This document shows, piece by piece, positions 1-6,510 of a stretch of DNA of 11,148 nucleotides. The stretch's first letter is position 1. Each line of letters begins with the position of its first letter. The stretch comes from Frankiaceae bacterium (GTDB taxonomy: Bacteria; Actinomycetota; Actinomycetes; Mycobacteriales; SCTD01). The DNA is taken from the NCBI GenBank assembly GCA_947479995.1, contig CANKBT010000079.1, forward strand, positions 1-11,148. The letters run 5' to 3'. The notes below the pieces were generated by a model. That model made no database searches. It was not told the DNA's origin and saw nothing but the letters and a program-made list of their open reading frames with translations. The translations under genes and the position numbers were made by a program.

Positions 1-1
1 G

Positions 2-973
2 GCCGGCGTGCCCCTGCGCGCCACCGTCGACCTCTACCTGTCGGCCAGCTGGCGGCTGTGGCGCGAGCTGCCGGTCGTCAACGAGGGCAGCGCCGAGCAG
101 GTCCGGGCCGCCGGGCTCGCCGTGCTGCGTGCCGCCGACGACGGCGTGGCGGCGCTGTGCGAGGGCTACCAGGTGGCCCGCAACGACCTGTCGCGCCGCC
201 AGGAGTCCGACCGGCGCGAGGTCTTCGACGCGCTGCTCGCCGGCGGCGCCGAGGCCCGCCGGGTGCTCGCCCGCGCCGAGGGCCTGGGCGTCGACCTGGC
301 GATGCCGCACGCGGTGCTGCTCGTCGACGCCCCCCGGCCGCCGTCGGCGTCGGCCATGGGCCGCCTGGAGCGCGCGCTCGTCGGGCGGCGCGGCGACGCC
401 GGCCCGCTCGTCGCGCTCAAGGACGAGCGGCTCGTCGTCATCTTCAACGCGCCGGACGAGGCCGCGGTCGCCTTCGTGTCGGGGCGGCTGGTCGCCGTGC
501 TCGGCGACGGCCCGCAGCGCGCCTGGCGGGCGGCCGTCGGCCGCCCGGCGTCCGGGCCCGACGGCGTGCGCGCGTCCTACGAGCAGGCGGTCGACGCCCT
601 CGAGCTGGCCGGCCGGCTGCGGCTGCCCGGGCCGGTCGTCGACGCGGCCCAGCTCGTGGTCTTCCGGGTGCTGCTGCGCGACCGGCCGGCCATCGACGAC
701 CTCATCCGCACCACCCTCGGCCCGCTGCAGGGCGCCCGCGGGGGAGCGGAGCCTCTGCTGGAGACCCTCGACGCCTACTACGCGACCGGGGGCAACGCGA
801 CCGAGACCGCGCGGCGGCTGCACCTGTCGGTGCGGGCGGTCACCTACCGCCTGGCCCGCGTCGAGCAGCTGCTCGGCAGCGACCCGACCGCGCCGCAGCA
901 GCGCTTCGCGATGCAGGCCGCGGTGCTCGGCGCGCGGCTGCTCGACTGGCCAGCGGTCCCCCTCGAGACGTAG
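2..973 (+). CDS. PucR/CdaR-family transcriptional regulator (5'-truncated by the window edge)
   Basis: This is the C-terminal part of a PucR/CdaR-type DNA-binding regulator; the frame is open to the left edge, so the true start lies outside. The visible part begins with a helical stretch (GVPLRATVDLYLSASW), typical of the N-terminal sensing region of actinobacterial members. It continues through a degenerate GGDEF-like middle (about residues 100-200) and ends in a helix-turn-helix of the PucR C-terminal type: GGNATETARRLHLSVRAVTY at about residues 263-282, followed by RLARVEQLLG. Family members usually respond to a small molecule or a catabolic signal; no ligand can be read here. It ends 113 bp before the first terC gene on the same strand. 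It could act on that promoter, but proximity is the only support. The family call is firm and the target is unknown. Confidence 0.9.
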   Translation, partial: AGVPLRATVDLYLSASWRLWRELPVVNEGSAEQVRAAGLAVLRAADDGVAALCEGYQVARNDLSRRQESDRREVFDALLAGGAEARRVLARAEGLGVDLAMPHAVLLVDAPRPPSASAMGRLERALVGRRGDAGPLVALKDERLVVIFNAPDEAAVAFVSGRLVAVLGDGPQRAWRAAVGRPASGPDGVRASYEQAVDALELAGRLRLPGPVVDAAQLVVFRVLLRDRPAIDDLIRTTLGPLQGARGGAEPLLETLDAYYATGGNATETARRLHLSVRAVTYRLARVEQLLGSDPTAPQQRFAMQAAVLGARLLDWPAVPLET

Positions 974-1086
974 TTGCCGACTCCCGGCAAGCAGCGCCCT
1001 CGGGATCGTCCTGCGGAGGACTGGAGGTGGGCCCTCCCGGCAGGTGACAGTCGTAGGGACCCTGCTGCCCTGCCCGAGGAGCGCCC
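974..1086 (+). promoter_or_regulatory. Structured leader of the first terC gene (candidate cis-regulatory RNA or operator)
   Basis: This leader begins directly after the regulator's stop codon with the dyad TTGCCG-ACTCC-CGGCAA (974-990), a 6-bp stem with a 5-nt loop. A small hairpin GGAGG/CCTCC follows (1023-1027 with 1033-1037). Next comes GCAGG (1040-1044), which can pair with CCTGC (1061-1065). The Shine-Dalgarno GAGGAG (1076-1081) lies 5 nt before the GTG start. The segment GGCAAGCAG (986-994) can instead pair, with one bulged A, with CTGCTGCC (1062-1069) just upstream of the Shine-Dalgarno. The leader of the second terC (2127-2238) has the same plan. No convincing -10/-35 pair is visible. 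Alternatives are a transcription-factor operator or a weak terminator of the upstream regulator. The structures are seen; the regulatory role is inferred. Confidence 0.5.
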
Positions 1087-2079
1087 GTGTACGACGTCCC
1101 GTCCTGGCTGTGGATCGGCTTCGCCGCCACCGTCGTCCTCTCGCTCGCGGTCGACCTGCTGTCGCACCGCGACGACCACGTCATCGGCTTCCGCGAGGCC
1201 GCCCGCTGGAGCGCCGTCTGGGTCGGCCTCGCGGTGGTCTTCGGCGGCGTCGTCTTCGCCGTCCTCGGCGCCGACGCCGGCGTGGAGTACACGACCGCCT
1301 GGCTGCTGGAGAAGAGCCTGTCGGTCGACAACCTGTTCGTCTTCGCCCTGATCTTCGGCTACTTCAAGGTGCCGCGCGAGTACCAGCACCGCGTGCTGTT
1401 CTTCGGCGTCATGGGCGCGCTCGTGTTCCGCGGCATCTTCCTGGCGCTCGGCGTCGCGGTCGTCAGCCGCTTCACCGCGGTGCTGTTCGCCTTCGCCGCG
1501 ATCCTGCTCTACAGCGCCTGGAAGCTGCTCAAGGACGAGGACGAGGACTCCTACGACCCGGGCAGGAGCTTCGGCGTCCGGCTGCTCAAGCGCTTCTACC
1601 CGATGACCGACGAGTACCACGGCACGAGGTTCTTCATCAAGGAGGCGGGCAAGCGCGTCGCCACGCCGCTGCTCGCCGTCGTCGTCGCCGTCGAGGCCGC
1701 CGACCTGGTCTTCGCCGTCGACAGCGTGCCGGCCGTGCTCGCCGTCAGCGACGACCCGTTCATCGTCTACACGAGCAACGCCTTCGCGATCCTGGGCCTG
1801 CGGGCGCTGTACTTCCTGCTCTCCGGCCTGCTCGACCGCTTCCACTACCTCGGCAAGGGCCTCGCGGTCATCCTGGCCTTCATCGGCGTCAAGCTGGTCC
1901 TGCAGGCCAGCCACAAGGTCATCGACCCGTCGATCCCCGAGGTGCCGAGCCTGCTGAGCCTCGGCGTCATCGTCACCGTGCTCACGGCCTCGGTGGTGCT
2001 GTCGCTCCTGCGGCCGCTGCCGCCGCAGGAGGCGCCCGAGGGCGAGCTGCTCGAGGCGGGCGAGGACGCGCGGGCCTAG
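1087..2079 (+). CDS. TerC-family integral membrane protein, copy 1
   Basis: This is a 330-residue polytopic membrane protein of the TerC/Alx family, which is linked to manganese efflux and homeostasis and to tellurite resistance. About eight or nine hydrophobic segments are visible. The two family signature regions are intact: EKSLSVDNLFVF (75-86), with acidic E75 and D81 in a membrane segment, and EAADLVFAVDSVPAVLAV (203-220) with E203, D206 and D212, followed by TSNAFAILGLRALYF (229-243). The charged loop around KDEDEDSYDPGR (149-160) is probably cytoplasmic. The GTG start is set by GAGGAG five nt upstream and by the identical start of the second copy. The two copies are roughly three quarters identical by eye and in tandem. 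The substrate is probably Mn2+ by family analogy; nothing in this window proves it. Confidence 0.95.
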   Translation: MYDVPSWLWIGFAATVVLSLAVDLLSHRDDHVIGFREAARWSAVWVGLAVVFGGVVFAVLGADAGVEYTTAWLLEKSLSVDNLFVFALIFGYFKVPREYQHRVLFFGVMGALVFRGIFLALGVAVVSRFTAVLFAFAAILLYSAWKLLKDEDEDSYDPGRSFGVRLLKRFYPMTDEYHGTRFFIKEAGKRVATPLLAVVVAVEAADLVFAVDSVPAVLAVSDDPFIVYTSNAFAILGLRALYFLLSGLLDRFHYLGKGLAVILAFIGVKLVLQASHKVIDPSIPEVPSLLSLGVIVTVLTASVVLSLLRPLPPQEAPEGELLEAGEDARA

Positions 2080-2095
2080 CCGCCCCGCCCGCGCC

Positions 2096-2127
2096 GGGCC
2101 CCTCGCCGCTCCCGCGGCGGGGGGCCC
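2096..2127 (+). terminator. Strong GC stem-loop between the two terC genes
   Basis: The two arms (2096-2109 and 2114-2127) form 14 consecutive base pairs, one of them T-G, closed by a TCCC tetraloop. It starts 17 nt after the first terC stop codon. There is no T-tract, which is common for stem-loop terminators in very GC-rich actinobacteria. Its last base is also the first base of the second leader's conserved hairpin, so termination and leader folding are physically adjacent. Read-through versus a separate promoter for the second gene cannot be decided from sequence. Confidence 0.65.
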
Positions 2128-2238
2128 TGCCGACTCCCGGCAGGCAGCCGCCCCCACGAGGTCCGACCGTGCCCGTGGGCGCGGGGCGGCGGGCAGCGCA
2201 GGCTGGAGAGCGACACCTGCCTGCCCCGAGGAGCGCCC
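2127..2238 (+). promoter_or_regulatory. Structured leader of the second terC gene (paralogous to the first leader)
   Basis: This leader starts with CTGCCG-ACTCC-CGGCAG (2127-2143), the same hairpin as in the first leader, but with the outer T-A pair replaced by C-G. The block 2128-2148 matches 975-995 with one mismatch in 21. A central stem CCCACG/CGTGGG follows (2153-2158 with 2174-2179). Then GCAGG (2198-2202) can pair with CCTGC (2216-2220), and GAGGAG (2228-2233) precedes the GTG. GGCAGGCAG (2139-2147), which overlaps the 3' arm of the first hairpin, is perfectly complementary to CTGCCTGCC (2217-2225), three nt before the Shine-Dalgarno. Hairpin and long-range pairing are mutually exclusive, which is the layout of a translational switch. 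The ligand, if any, is unknown. Confidence 0.52.
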
Positions 2239-3288
2239 GTGTACGACGTCCCGTCCTGGTTGTGGATCACCTTCGTCGTGGTGGTGGTCGTGGGCCTGGC
2301 CATCGACCTGCTCGCGCACAAGGACGACCACGTCATCGGCTTCCGCGAGGCCGCCGCCTGGAGCGCCGGCTGGGTCGGCCTGGCGGTGCTCTGGGGCGTC
2401 GCGATCTTCGTGCTCGTCGAGCCGTCGGCGAGCGCCGACCCCGACGTCGGCCGCTACGACGCGGGCCTGGAGTACACGACGGCCTGGCTGCTCGAGAAGA
2501 GCCTGTCGGTCGACAACCTGTTCGTCTTCTCGGTGATCTTCGCCTTCTTCAAGGTGCCGCGCGAGTACCAGCACCGCGTGCTGTTCTTCGGCGTCATCGG
2601 CGCGCTCGTGTTCCGCGGCATCTTCCTGGCGCTCGGCGTCGCCGTCGTCAGCGCCTTCACGGCCATCCTGTTCCTGTTCGCCGTCGTGCTGCTCTACAGC
2701 TCCTACAAGCTGTTCTTCGGCGGCGAGGACGACGAGTACGACCCGAGCAAGAACTTCGCGGTCAGGGCGCTGAAGCGCATCTACCCGACGACCGACGAGT
2801 ACCACGGCACGCACTTCTTCATCAAGGAGGCGGGCAAGCGGGTCGCCACGCCGCTGCTCGCGGTCGTCGTGGCCATCGAGGCCGCCGACCTCATCTTCGC
2901 CGTCGACAGCGTGCCGGCCGTGCTGGCCGTCACCGACGACACCTTCATCGTCTACACCAGCAACGCGTTCGCGATCCTCGGCCTGCGCGCGCTGTACTTC
3001 CTGCTGTCCGGCCTGCTCGACAAGTTCCACTACCTGGGCAAGGGCGTCGCGCTCGTGCTCGGCTTCATCGGCGTCAAGCTGCTGCTGGAGGCCACCCACG
3101 AGGTCTTCGTGCCGGGCTTCGGCGAGGACGTCCCGACCGTGCCGAACCTGGTGAGCCTCGCGGTCATCACCGCCCTGCTCGCCGGGTCGATCATCCTGTC
3201 GATCAAGCGGCCGCTGCCGCCGGAGGAGACGCCGGAGGCCGAGCTGGTCCGCTCCGCCGACGCCGAGGACGAGGGCCGCGCGCGCTAG
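2239..3288 (+). CDS. TerC-family integral membrane protein, copy 2
   Basis: This 349-residue paralogue of the preceding TerC protein has the same N-terminus (MYDVPSWLWI). It keeps both signature regions: EKSLSVDNLFVF (86-97), and EAADLIFAVDSVPAVLAV (214-231) leading to TSNAFAILGLRALYF (240-254). The main difference is a loop about ten residues longer after the second membrane segment (EPSASADPDVGRYDAG, 61-76), probably on the outer face. The C-terminal tail is also longer and acidic, and the central loop reads GGEDDEYDPSK. Conservation of all the membrane acidic residues suggests both copies are active exporters or metal-handling proteins. The differing loop may mark separate specificity or partners (inference). 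The stop codon lies in a CTAG shared with the opposing MFS gene, a 3-bp convergent overlap. Confidence 0.95.
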   Translation: MYDVPSWLWITFVVVVVVGLAIDLLAHKDDHVIGFREAAAWSAGWVGLAVLWGVAIFVLVEPSASADPDVGRYDAGLEYTTAWLLEKSLSVDNLFVFSVIFAFFKVPREYQHRVLFFGVIGALVFRGIFLALGVAVVSAFTAILFLFAVVLLYSSYKLFFGGEDDEYDPSKNFAVRALKRIYPTTDEYHGTHFFIKEAGKRVATPLLAVVVAIEAADLIFAVDSVPAVLAVTDDTFIVYTSNAFAILGLRALYFLLSGLLDKFHYLGKGVALVLGFIGVKLLLEATHEVFVPGFGEDVPTVPNLVSLAVITALLAGSIILSIKRPLPPEETPEAELVRSADAEDEGRAR

Positions 3289-4595
3289 CGCGCCGGCTCG
3301 TCGAGGCCCCCGTCGCCGCCCGCGACGGGGGCCTCGCCGTGCGCCCCGGCACCGCCGCCCCCGGCAGGGCCGGGGGTGCGCAGGCGGGCGTCGGCGCGCA
3401 GCCGCAGCACCAGCGGCACGCTCGCGAGCAGCAGCAGCGAGGTCACCAGCCACATCGCGGCGTAGCCGTCGGTGCCGGGGAAGGCCGGGCGCAGCACGAC
3501 GATCGCCGCGCCGGCCAGCAGCGGCCCGAGGGCGCTGCCGAGGCCGCGGCTCGCGCCGAAGGCCCCCGACGCCACGCCGTGGTCCGACGGCGGCAGCAGC
3601 CGCACGAGCAGGGCCAGCGGCAGCGTCATGACGGTGGCCGCACCGGCGGCGACGACCGGCACGACCGCGAGCGCCGCGGGCCCCGCGGTGACGAGCGGGA
3701 TCGCCGTGCCGGCGGCGTAGAGCACCAGGCCGGTCGTGACGACGGGCAGCAGGCCCACCCGGTCGGCCAGGGTGCCGGCGAAGGGGGCGACGACGAAGCC
3801 CAGCGCGGCGAGCGGGAACACGACCGTGGAGACCAGCTCGGTCGACCCGCCGAGGCCCTCGACGACGTACAGCACGACGAACACGCGGATGACCGACAGC
3901 GCGGCGTTCCACAGCGCGTTGGCCACGAGCACGCGGCGCACCGAGGCGTCGCGCAGCAGGCCGACCATGCGCCCCGCGAAGGCCTCGGCCGCCGGCCCGG
4001 CGCCCTGCAGCGGCACGTCCTGCACGCGGGCGGCCATGCCCCGGTCGAAGACGAGCACCGACACGGCGAGCACGGCGGCCGTCGCGACGAAGGGCACCCA
4101 GCCGCCGAGGGCGTAGAGCAGGCCGCCGCCGATGAGCGCCGCCGCGCTGCCGAGCAGCCGCCAGCTGCCCTCCGCGGCACCGGCCCGGCCGGCCTGCGCC
4201 GGCGGCACGAGCGTCGGGAACAGCGCCCAGTACGGCGCCAGGTAGGTGAAGTAGCCGGTGTAGAGCAGCGCGAGCGCGACGGCGACGACCGCCAGCGACG
4301 TCGACGCGGCCAGGGCCAGCAGCGCGGCGGCCATGAGCCCGCCGGCCAGCAGGCACAGCCGCAGCCGGTCGCCGACGCGGCGGGCGTGCCGGTCGCTCCA
4401 CGCCCCGACGAGCGGCGGCAGCAGCAGCGCGAACACGCCCTCGAGGCCGAGCAGCAGGCCGATGACGACGGGGGAGCTGGCCACCCCGAGGGCGACCGGC
4501 AGGTAGGTCGAGACGACCGTGACGCCGAGGGTCAGGCCGAGCGCGGGCAGCCCGAGCAGCACCAGGGTGCGGCGGTCGAGCTCCTGCGCGGGCAC
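3285..4595 (-). CDS. Major facilitator superfamily transporter
   Basis: This is a 436-residue secondary transporter with about twelve hydrophobic segments. It carries a motif-A-like loop, GAWSDRHARRVGDR (64-77), between segments 2 and 3, and a second-half counterpart, GTLADRVG (274-281). The preceding LLLGLEGVFALLLPPLVG resembles the sugar/H+ symporter-like branch of the superfamily, but the substrate cannot be assigned. The last 30 or so residues are a Gly/Ala/Pro-rich tail partly encoded by a perfect terminator-like inverted repeat. The GTG start at 4595 has no Shine-Dalgarno; instead a TAGCCT hexamer lies 6 nt upstream, which fits a leaderless mRNA. It lies 66 bp downstream of the surface-protein gene on the same strand and converges on the second terC gene. 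Confidence 0.92.
   Translation of the reverse strand: MPAQELDRRTLVLLGLPALGLTLGVTVVSTYLPVALGVASSPVVIGLLLGLEGVFALLLPPLVGAWSDRHARRVGDRLRLCLLAGGLMAAALLALAASTSLAVVAVALALLYTGYFTYLAPYWALFPTLVPPAQAGRAGAAEGSWRLLGSAAALIGGGLLYALGGWVPFVATAAVLAVSVLVFDRGMAARVQDVPLQGAGPAAEAFAGRMVGLLRDASVRRVLVANALWNAALSVIRVFVVLYVVEGLGGSTELVSTVVFPLAALGFVVAPFAGTLADRVGLLPVVTTGLVLYAAGTAIPLVTAGPAALAVVPVVAAGAATVMTLPLALLVRLLPPSDHGVASGAFGASRGLGSALGPLLAGAAIVVLRPAFPGTDGYAAMWLVTSLLLLASVPLVLRLRADARLRTPGPAGGGGAGAHGEAPVAGGDGGLDEPAR
3303..3335. terminator. Perfect 14-bp inverted repeat at the convergent terC/MFS junction
   Basis: Arms 3303-3316 and 3322-3335 are perfect reverse complements around a 5-nt loop (CGCCC). The repeat starts 15 nt after the second terC stop codon and lies inside the end of the opposing MFS coding region, where it encodes part of a low-complexity tail. 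It is well placed to stop terC transcription. On the MFS strand it precedes the stop codon, so any termination there would have to be inefficient or act on antisense transcripts. Confidence 0.65.
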
Positions 4596-4601
4596 CGCGG
4601 G

Positions 4602-4607
4602 AGGCTA
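4602..4607 (-). promoter_or_regulatory. Candidate -10 element for a leaderless MFS transcript
   Basis: On the minus strand TAGCCT fits the actinobacterial TANNNT -10 pattern. It ends 6 nt before the GTG start of the MFS gene, so transcription would begin at or next to the start codon. No purine-rich ribosome binding site exists in the same interval, and no good -35 is visible. Confidence 0.45.
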
Positions 4608-4661
4608 CGACGCCGCGGGGGTGCCGCGTGGGCGGTCAGCCCGACGCGCCGGGCCCGGCCC

Positions 4662-6359
4662 TCAGCCGCGGGCGGGGGAGCGGCGCGCCAGGGCGACCGC
4701 GCCGCCCGTGCCGAGGGCCGCGAGCGCCAGCAGGCCGACGAGCGGCGAGGTGCCGGTGGCCGCCAGGCCGCCCGCGCGGCCGGTTGTCGGGCTGCCGCTG
4801 GAGCCCGAGGGCTGCGCCGGCGCCTGCGGGGCCGGGGCGACCGGGCCGGCGGGCACGGCGACCGCCGGGGGAGCGCCGGCGGCGGTCGGCCAGGCCTCGG
4901 CCGAGACCCGGATGACGTGGAAGCCGGTCTCCTGCCCGCTGACCCAGATCTCGCGGCGCTCGGGCACGAACGCCACGGTCCCGCCGACGTGCAGGCCGGC
5001 GCGCACGGGGGCGAGCGGGTCGCCCCGGCCCTTGAGCAGGCCGTCGGCGGTGTTCTGGCTGGCCGGCGGGGAGAAGTAGGCCACCTCGCGGGGGCGCTCG
5101 GGGTCGCGGACGTCGAAGATGCGCAGCCCCGAGCGGAGCATCGAGCACGCCACGATGCCGGGCTCGACGGCCTGGGGGACCGAGCAGTAGTGGCCGGTGT
5201 AGGGGCCGCCGATGAGCGGCTTCGTGTCGTCGTCGAGGGTCGCCTGCACGTCGGGCTGGTGCACCTCGAGGCGCATGCTCGACACGACGAAGGGGTCCGC
5301 CGGGTCGCTCACGTCGATGAGCCGGGCGGCGCCGATCTCGCCGTTGGCGGCCGGCAGCTGGCCGTTGCCGCCGAACTCGTCGGCCTCGACGAGCAGGCTG
5401 CGCCCGCCGATGGTCACCGGGATGGTGCTCTGCGGGATCGACAGCTCCGGCCAGGTGAGCCGGCCGACGACCTCGAAGGCCGGGTCGGGCTCGCGGGCCT
5501 GCACGCTGCTGGCGTCGTAGATGACCAGGCCGGCGTCCGGGCCGCCGGTGATGGCGTCGTAGAGCAGGTTGCCGTCGGCGCTGGTCGACAGGCCGTGCGA
5601 CTGGATGCTGTCGTCGGTGAGGAGGAACTCCGGGTTCGCCGGGTCGGTGAGGTCGACCGCGGTGAGGGTGCCGCCGCCGGCCGAGCCGGCGTAGAAGGTC
5701 ATGCCGTCGGCGGAGAACTGGCCCTCGTGGCCGAGCCGGGCGGTGACGTTCGGGGCGAGCGGCACGCCGTCGACCAGGCTGTTGAGCAGCCTGGGCTGCC
5801 GGCAGTCCTCGGAGATGTCGTAGACCTCGAGCACGCCGGGGGCGGTGCCGAGGTTGCCGAGGACGGCGACGAGCAGGCCGCGCGGGTGCACGCTCATCGA
5901 CTCGTGCGGCGAGAGCATCGCCGGGCTGCGCAGGAAGGCCGTCTGGCGGGGGTTCGCCGGGTCGCTGACGTCCACGACGTGCGTGCCGAGCGGCACGACG
6001 CCCGGGGTGAGCGGGTTGACGTTGACCACGCCGAGCGGCAGGCCGCCGGGGTCGCCGTTGTAGTAGGCGCAGTCGCCGTAGCGCTCGACCCGCCAGCCGC
6101 CCAGGCTCTCGACGTGCCCGACCTCGGTGGTGTGGCAGGTGTACCCCTCGGCGGCGCGGCCGCTCGCGATGTCCTCCGGCGGGATGCGGCCCTGCATGCC
6201 GGTCTCGGGCTTGTCGCCGGGCCGGCACTGCGCCACGGCGGGCGTCGGCCCGGCGTCGACCTGCGGGTCGGCCGCGGCCGAGCTCAGCCCGAGCGCCGCG
6301 GCGGGCACGAGCAGCAGCACGGCCGACAGGGCGACCAGACGGGTGCGGACGGGCAGCAC
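4662..6359 (-). CDS. Secreted LVIVD-repeat beta-propeller protein with a C-terminal LAATG sortase signal
   Basis: This 565-residue protein was probably exported and attached to the cell wall. Residues 1-30 form a signal peptide (MLPVRTRLVALSAVLLLVPAAALG). Residues of about 125-485 carry repeats of the LVIVD type, each a beta strand followed by D(V/L)(S/T)DPxxP: VVDVSDPANP (128-137), AVDLTDPANP (234-243), LIDVSDPADP (347-356) and IFDVRDPERP (414-423), with more degenerate blades near 177, 278 and 481. A Pro/Ala/Ser-rich stalk (about 491-530) leads to LAATG (532-536), a hydrophobic helix and a basic tail, the layout of a class E (LAxTG) sortase substrate. Six cysteines remain outside the signal peptide. 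The GTG start has GGAGG four nt upstream. The biochemical role is unknown; a binding or scaffold role is a guess. Confidence 0.87.
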   Translation of the reverse strand: MLPVRTRLVALSAVLLLVPAAALGLSSAAADPQVDAGPTPAVAQCRPGDKPETGMQGRIPPEDIASGRAAEGYTCHTTEVGHVESLGGWRVERYGDCAYYNGDPGGLPLGVVNVNPLTPGVVPLGTHVVDVSDPANPRQTAFLRSPAMLSPHESMSVHPRGLLVAVLGNLGTAPGVLEVYDISEDCRQPRLLNSLVDGVPLAPNVTARLGHEGQFSADGMTFYAGSAGGGTLTAVDLTDPANPEFLLTDDSIQSHGLSTSADGNLLYDAITGGPDAGLVIYDASSVQAREPDPAFEVVGRLTWPELSIPQSTIPVTIGGRSLLVEADEFGGNGQLPAANGEIGAARLIDVSDPADPFVVSSMRLEVHQPDVQATLDDDTKPLIGGPYTGHYCSVPQAVEPGIVACSMLRSGLRIFDVRDPERPREVAYFSPPASQNTADGLLKGRGDPLAPVRAGLHVGGTVAFVPERREIWVSGQETGFHVIRVSAEAWPTAAGAPPAVAVPAGPVAPAPQAPAQPSGSSGSPTTGRAGGLAATGTSPLVGLLALAALGTGGAVALARRSPARG

Positions 6360-6489
6360 GGGGCCTCCGGGCGTCGAGGGGACGGCCGAGTGTGACGCAC
6401 GCTGCTCCGTCCGCGAGCGCGAACGGCGCAGGAGCGGCCGGACGGCGGTGCCGGGGCCCGTACGGAAGGGGCGGGCGACGGGCCGGCAC

Positions 6490-6510
6490 TTGACATAGTG
6501 TCGATTATCG
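6490..6510. promoter_or_regulatory. AT-rich dyad in the divergent intergenic region (candidate promoter/operator)
   Basis: TTGACA (6490-6495) is a perfect -35 consensus on the plus strand, and GATAAT (6504-6509 read on the minus strand) matches five of six -10 consensus bases. The block also contains overlapping dyads: TTGACA-TAG-TGTCGA (five of six positions symmetric) and CGAT-T-ATCG. No correctly spaced partner hexamer is present for either strand, so the exact start sites are unclear. It is the only AT-rich patch between the LVIVD-repeat gene and the SapA-like gene. The rest of 6360-6607 shows nothing else I can support apart from the ribosome binding sites. Confidence 0.4.

Noticed and set aside
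974..990. The first conserved hairpin as a simple terminator of the upstream regulator
   Set aside because: It is possible, but the same hairpin recurs before the second terC directly after a much stronger terminator, so a terminator role does not explain both copies.
974..1086. Classical yybP-ykoY Mn2+ riboswitch
   Set aside because: It is the expected element for a terC gene, but I could not find its conserved GGGGAGUAG-type and downstream segments in either leader. A covariance-model search would decide.
844..4401. A minus-strand open frame of about 1,185 codons opposite the terC genes
   Set aside because: It is antisense to two clear TerC proteins and out of frame with the MFS gene. The translation is Asp/Glu/Gln/His-rich with no domain.
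129..6395. A plus-strand open frame of more than 2,000 codons spanning many genes
   Set aside because: It is Arg/Ala/Pro-rich low-complexity translation in the shifted frame of well-supported genes on both strands, a normal effect of extreme G/C third-position bias.
4636..6489. A 617-codon minus-strand frame overlapping the LVIVD-repeat gene
   Set aside because: The alternative frame has signal peptide, repeats and a sortase signal in order. This one is Arg/Pro-rich filler.
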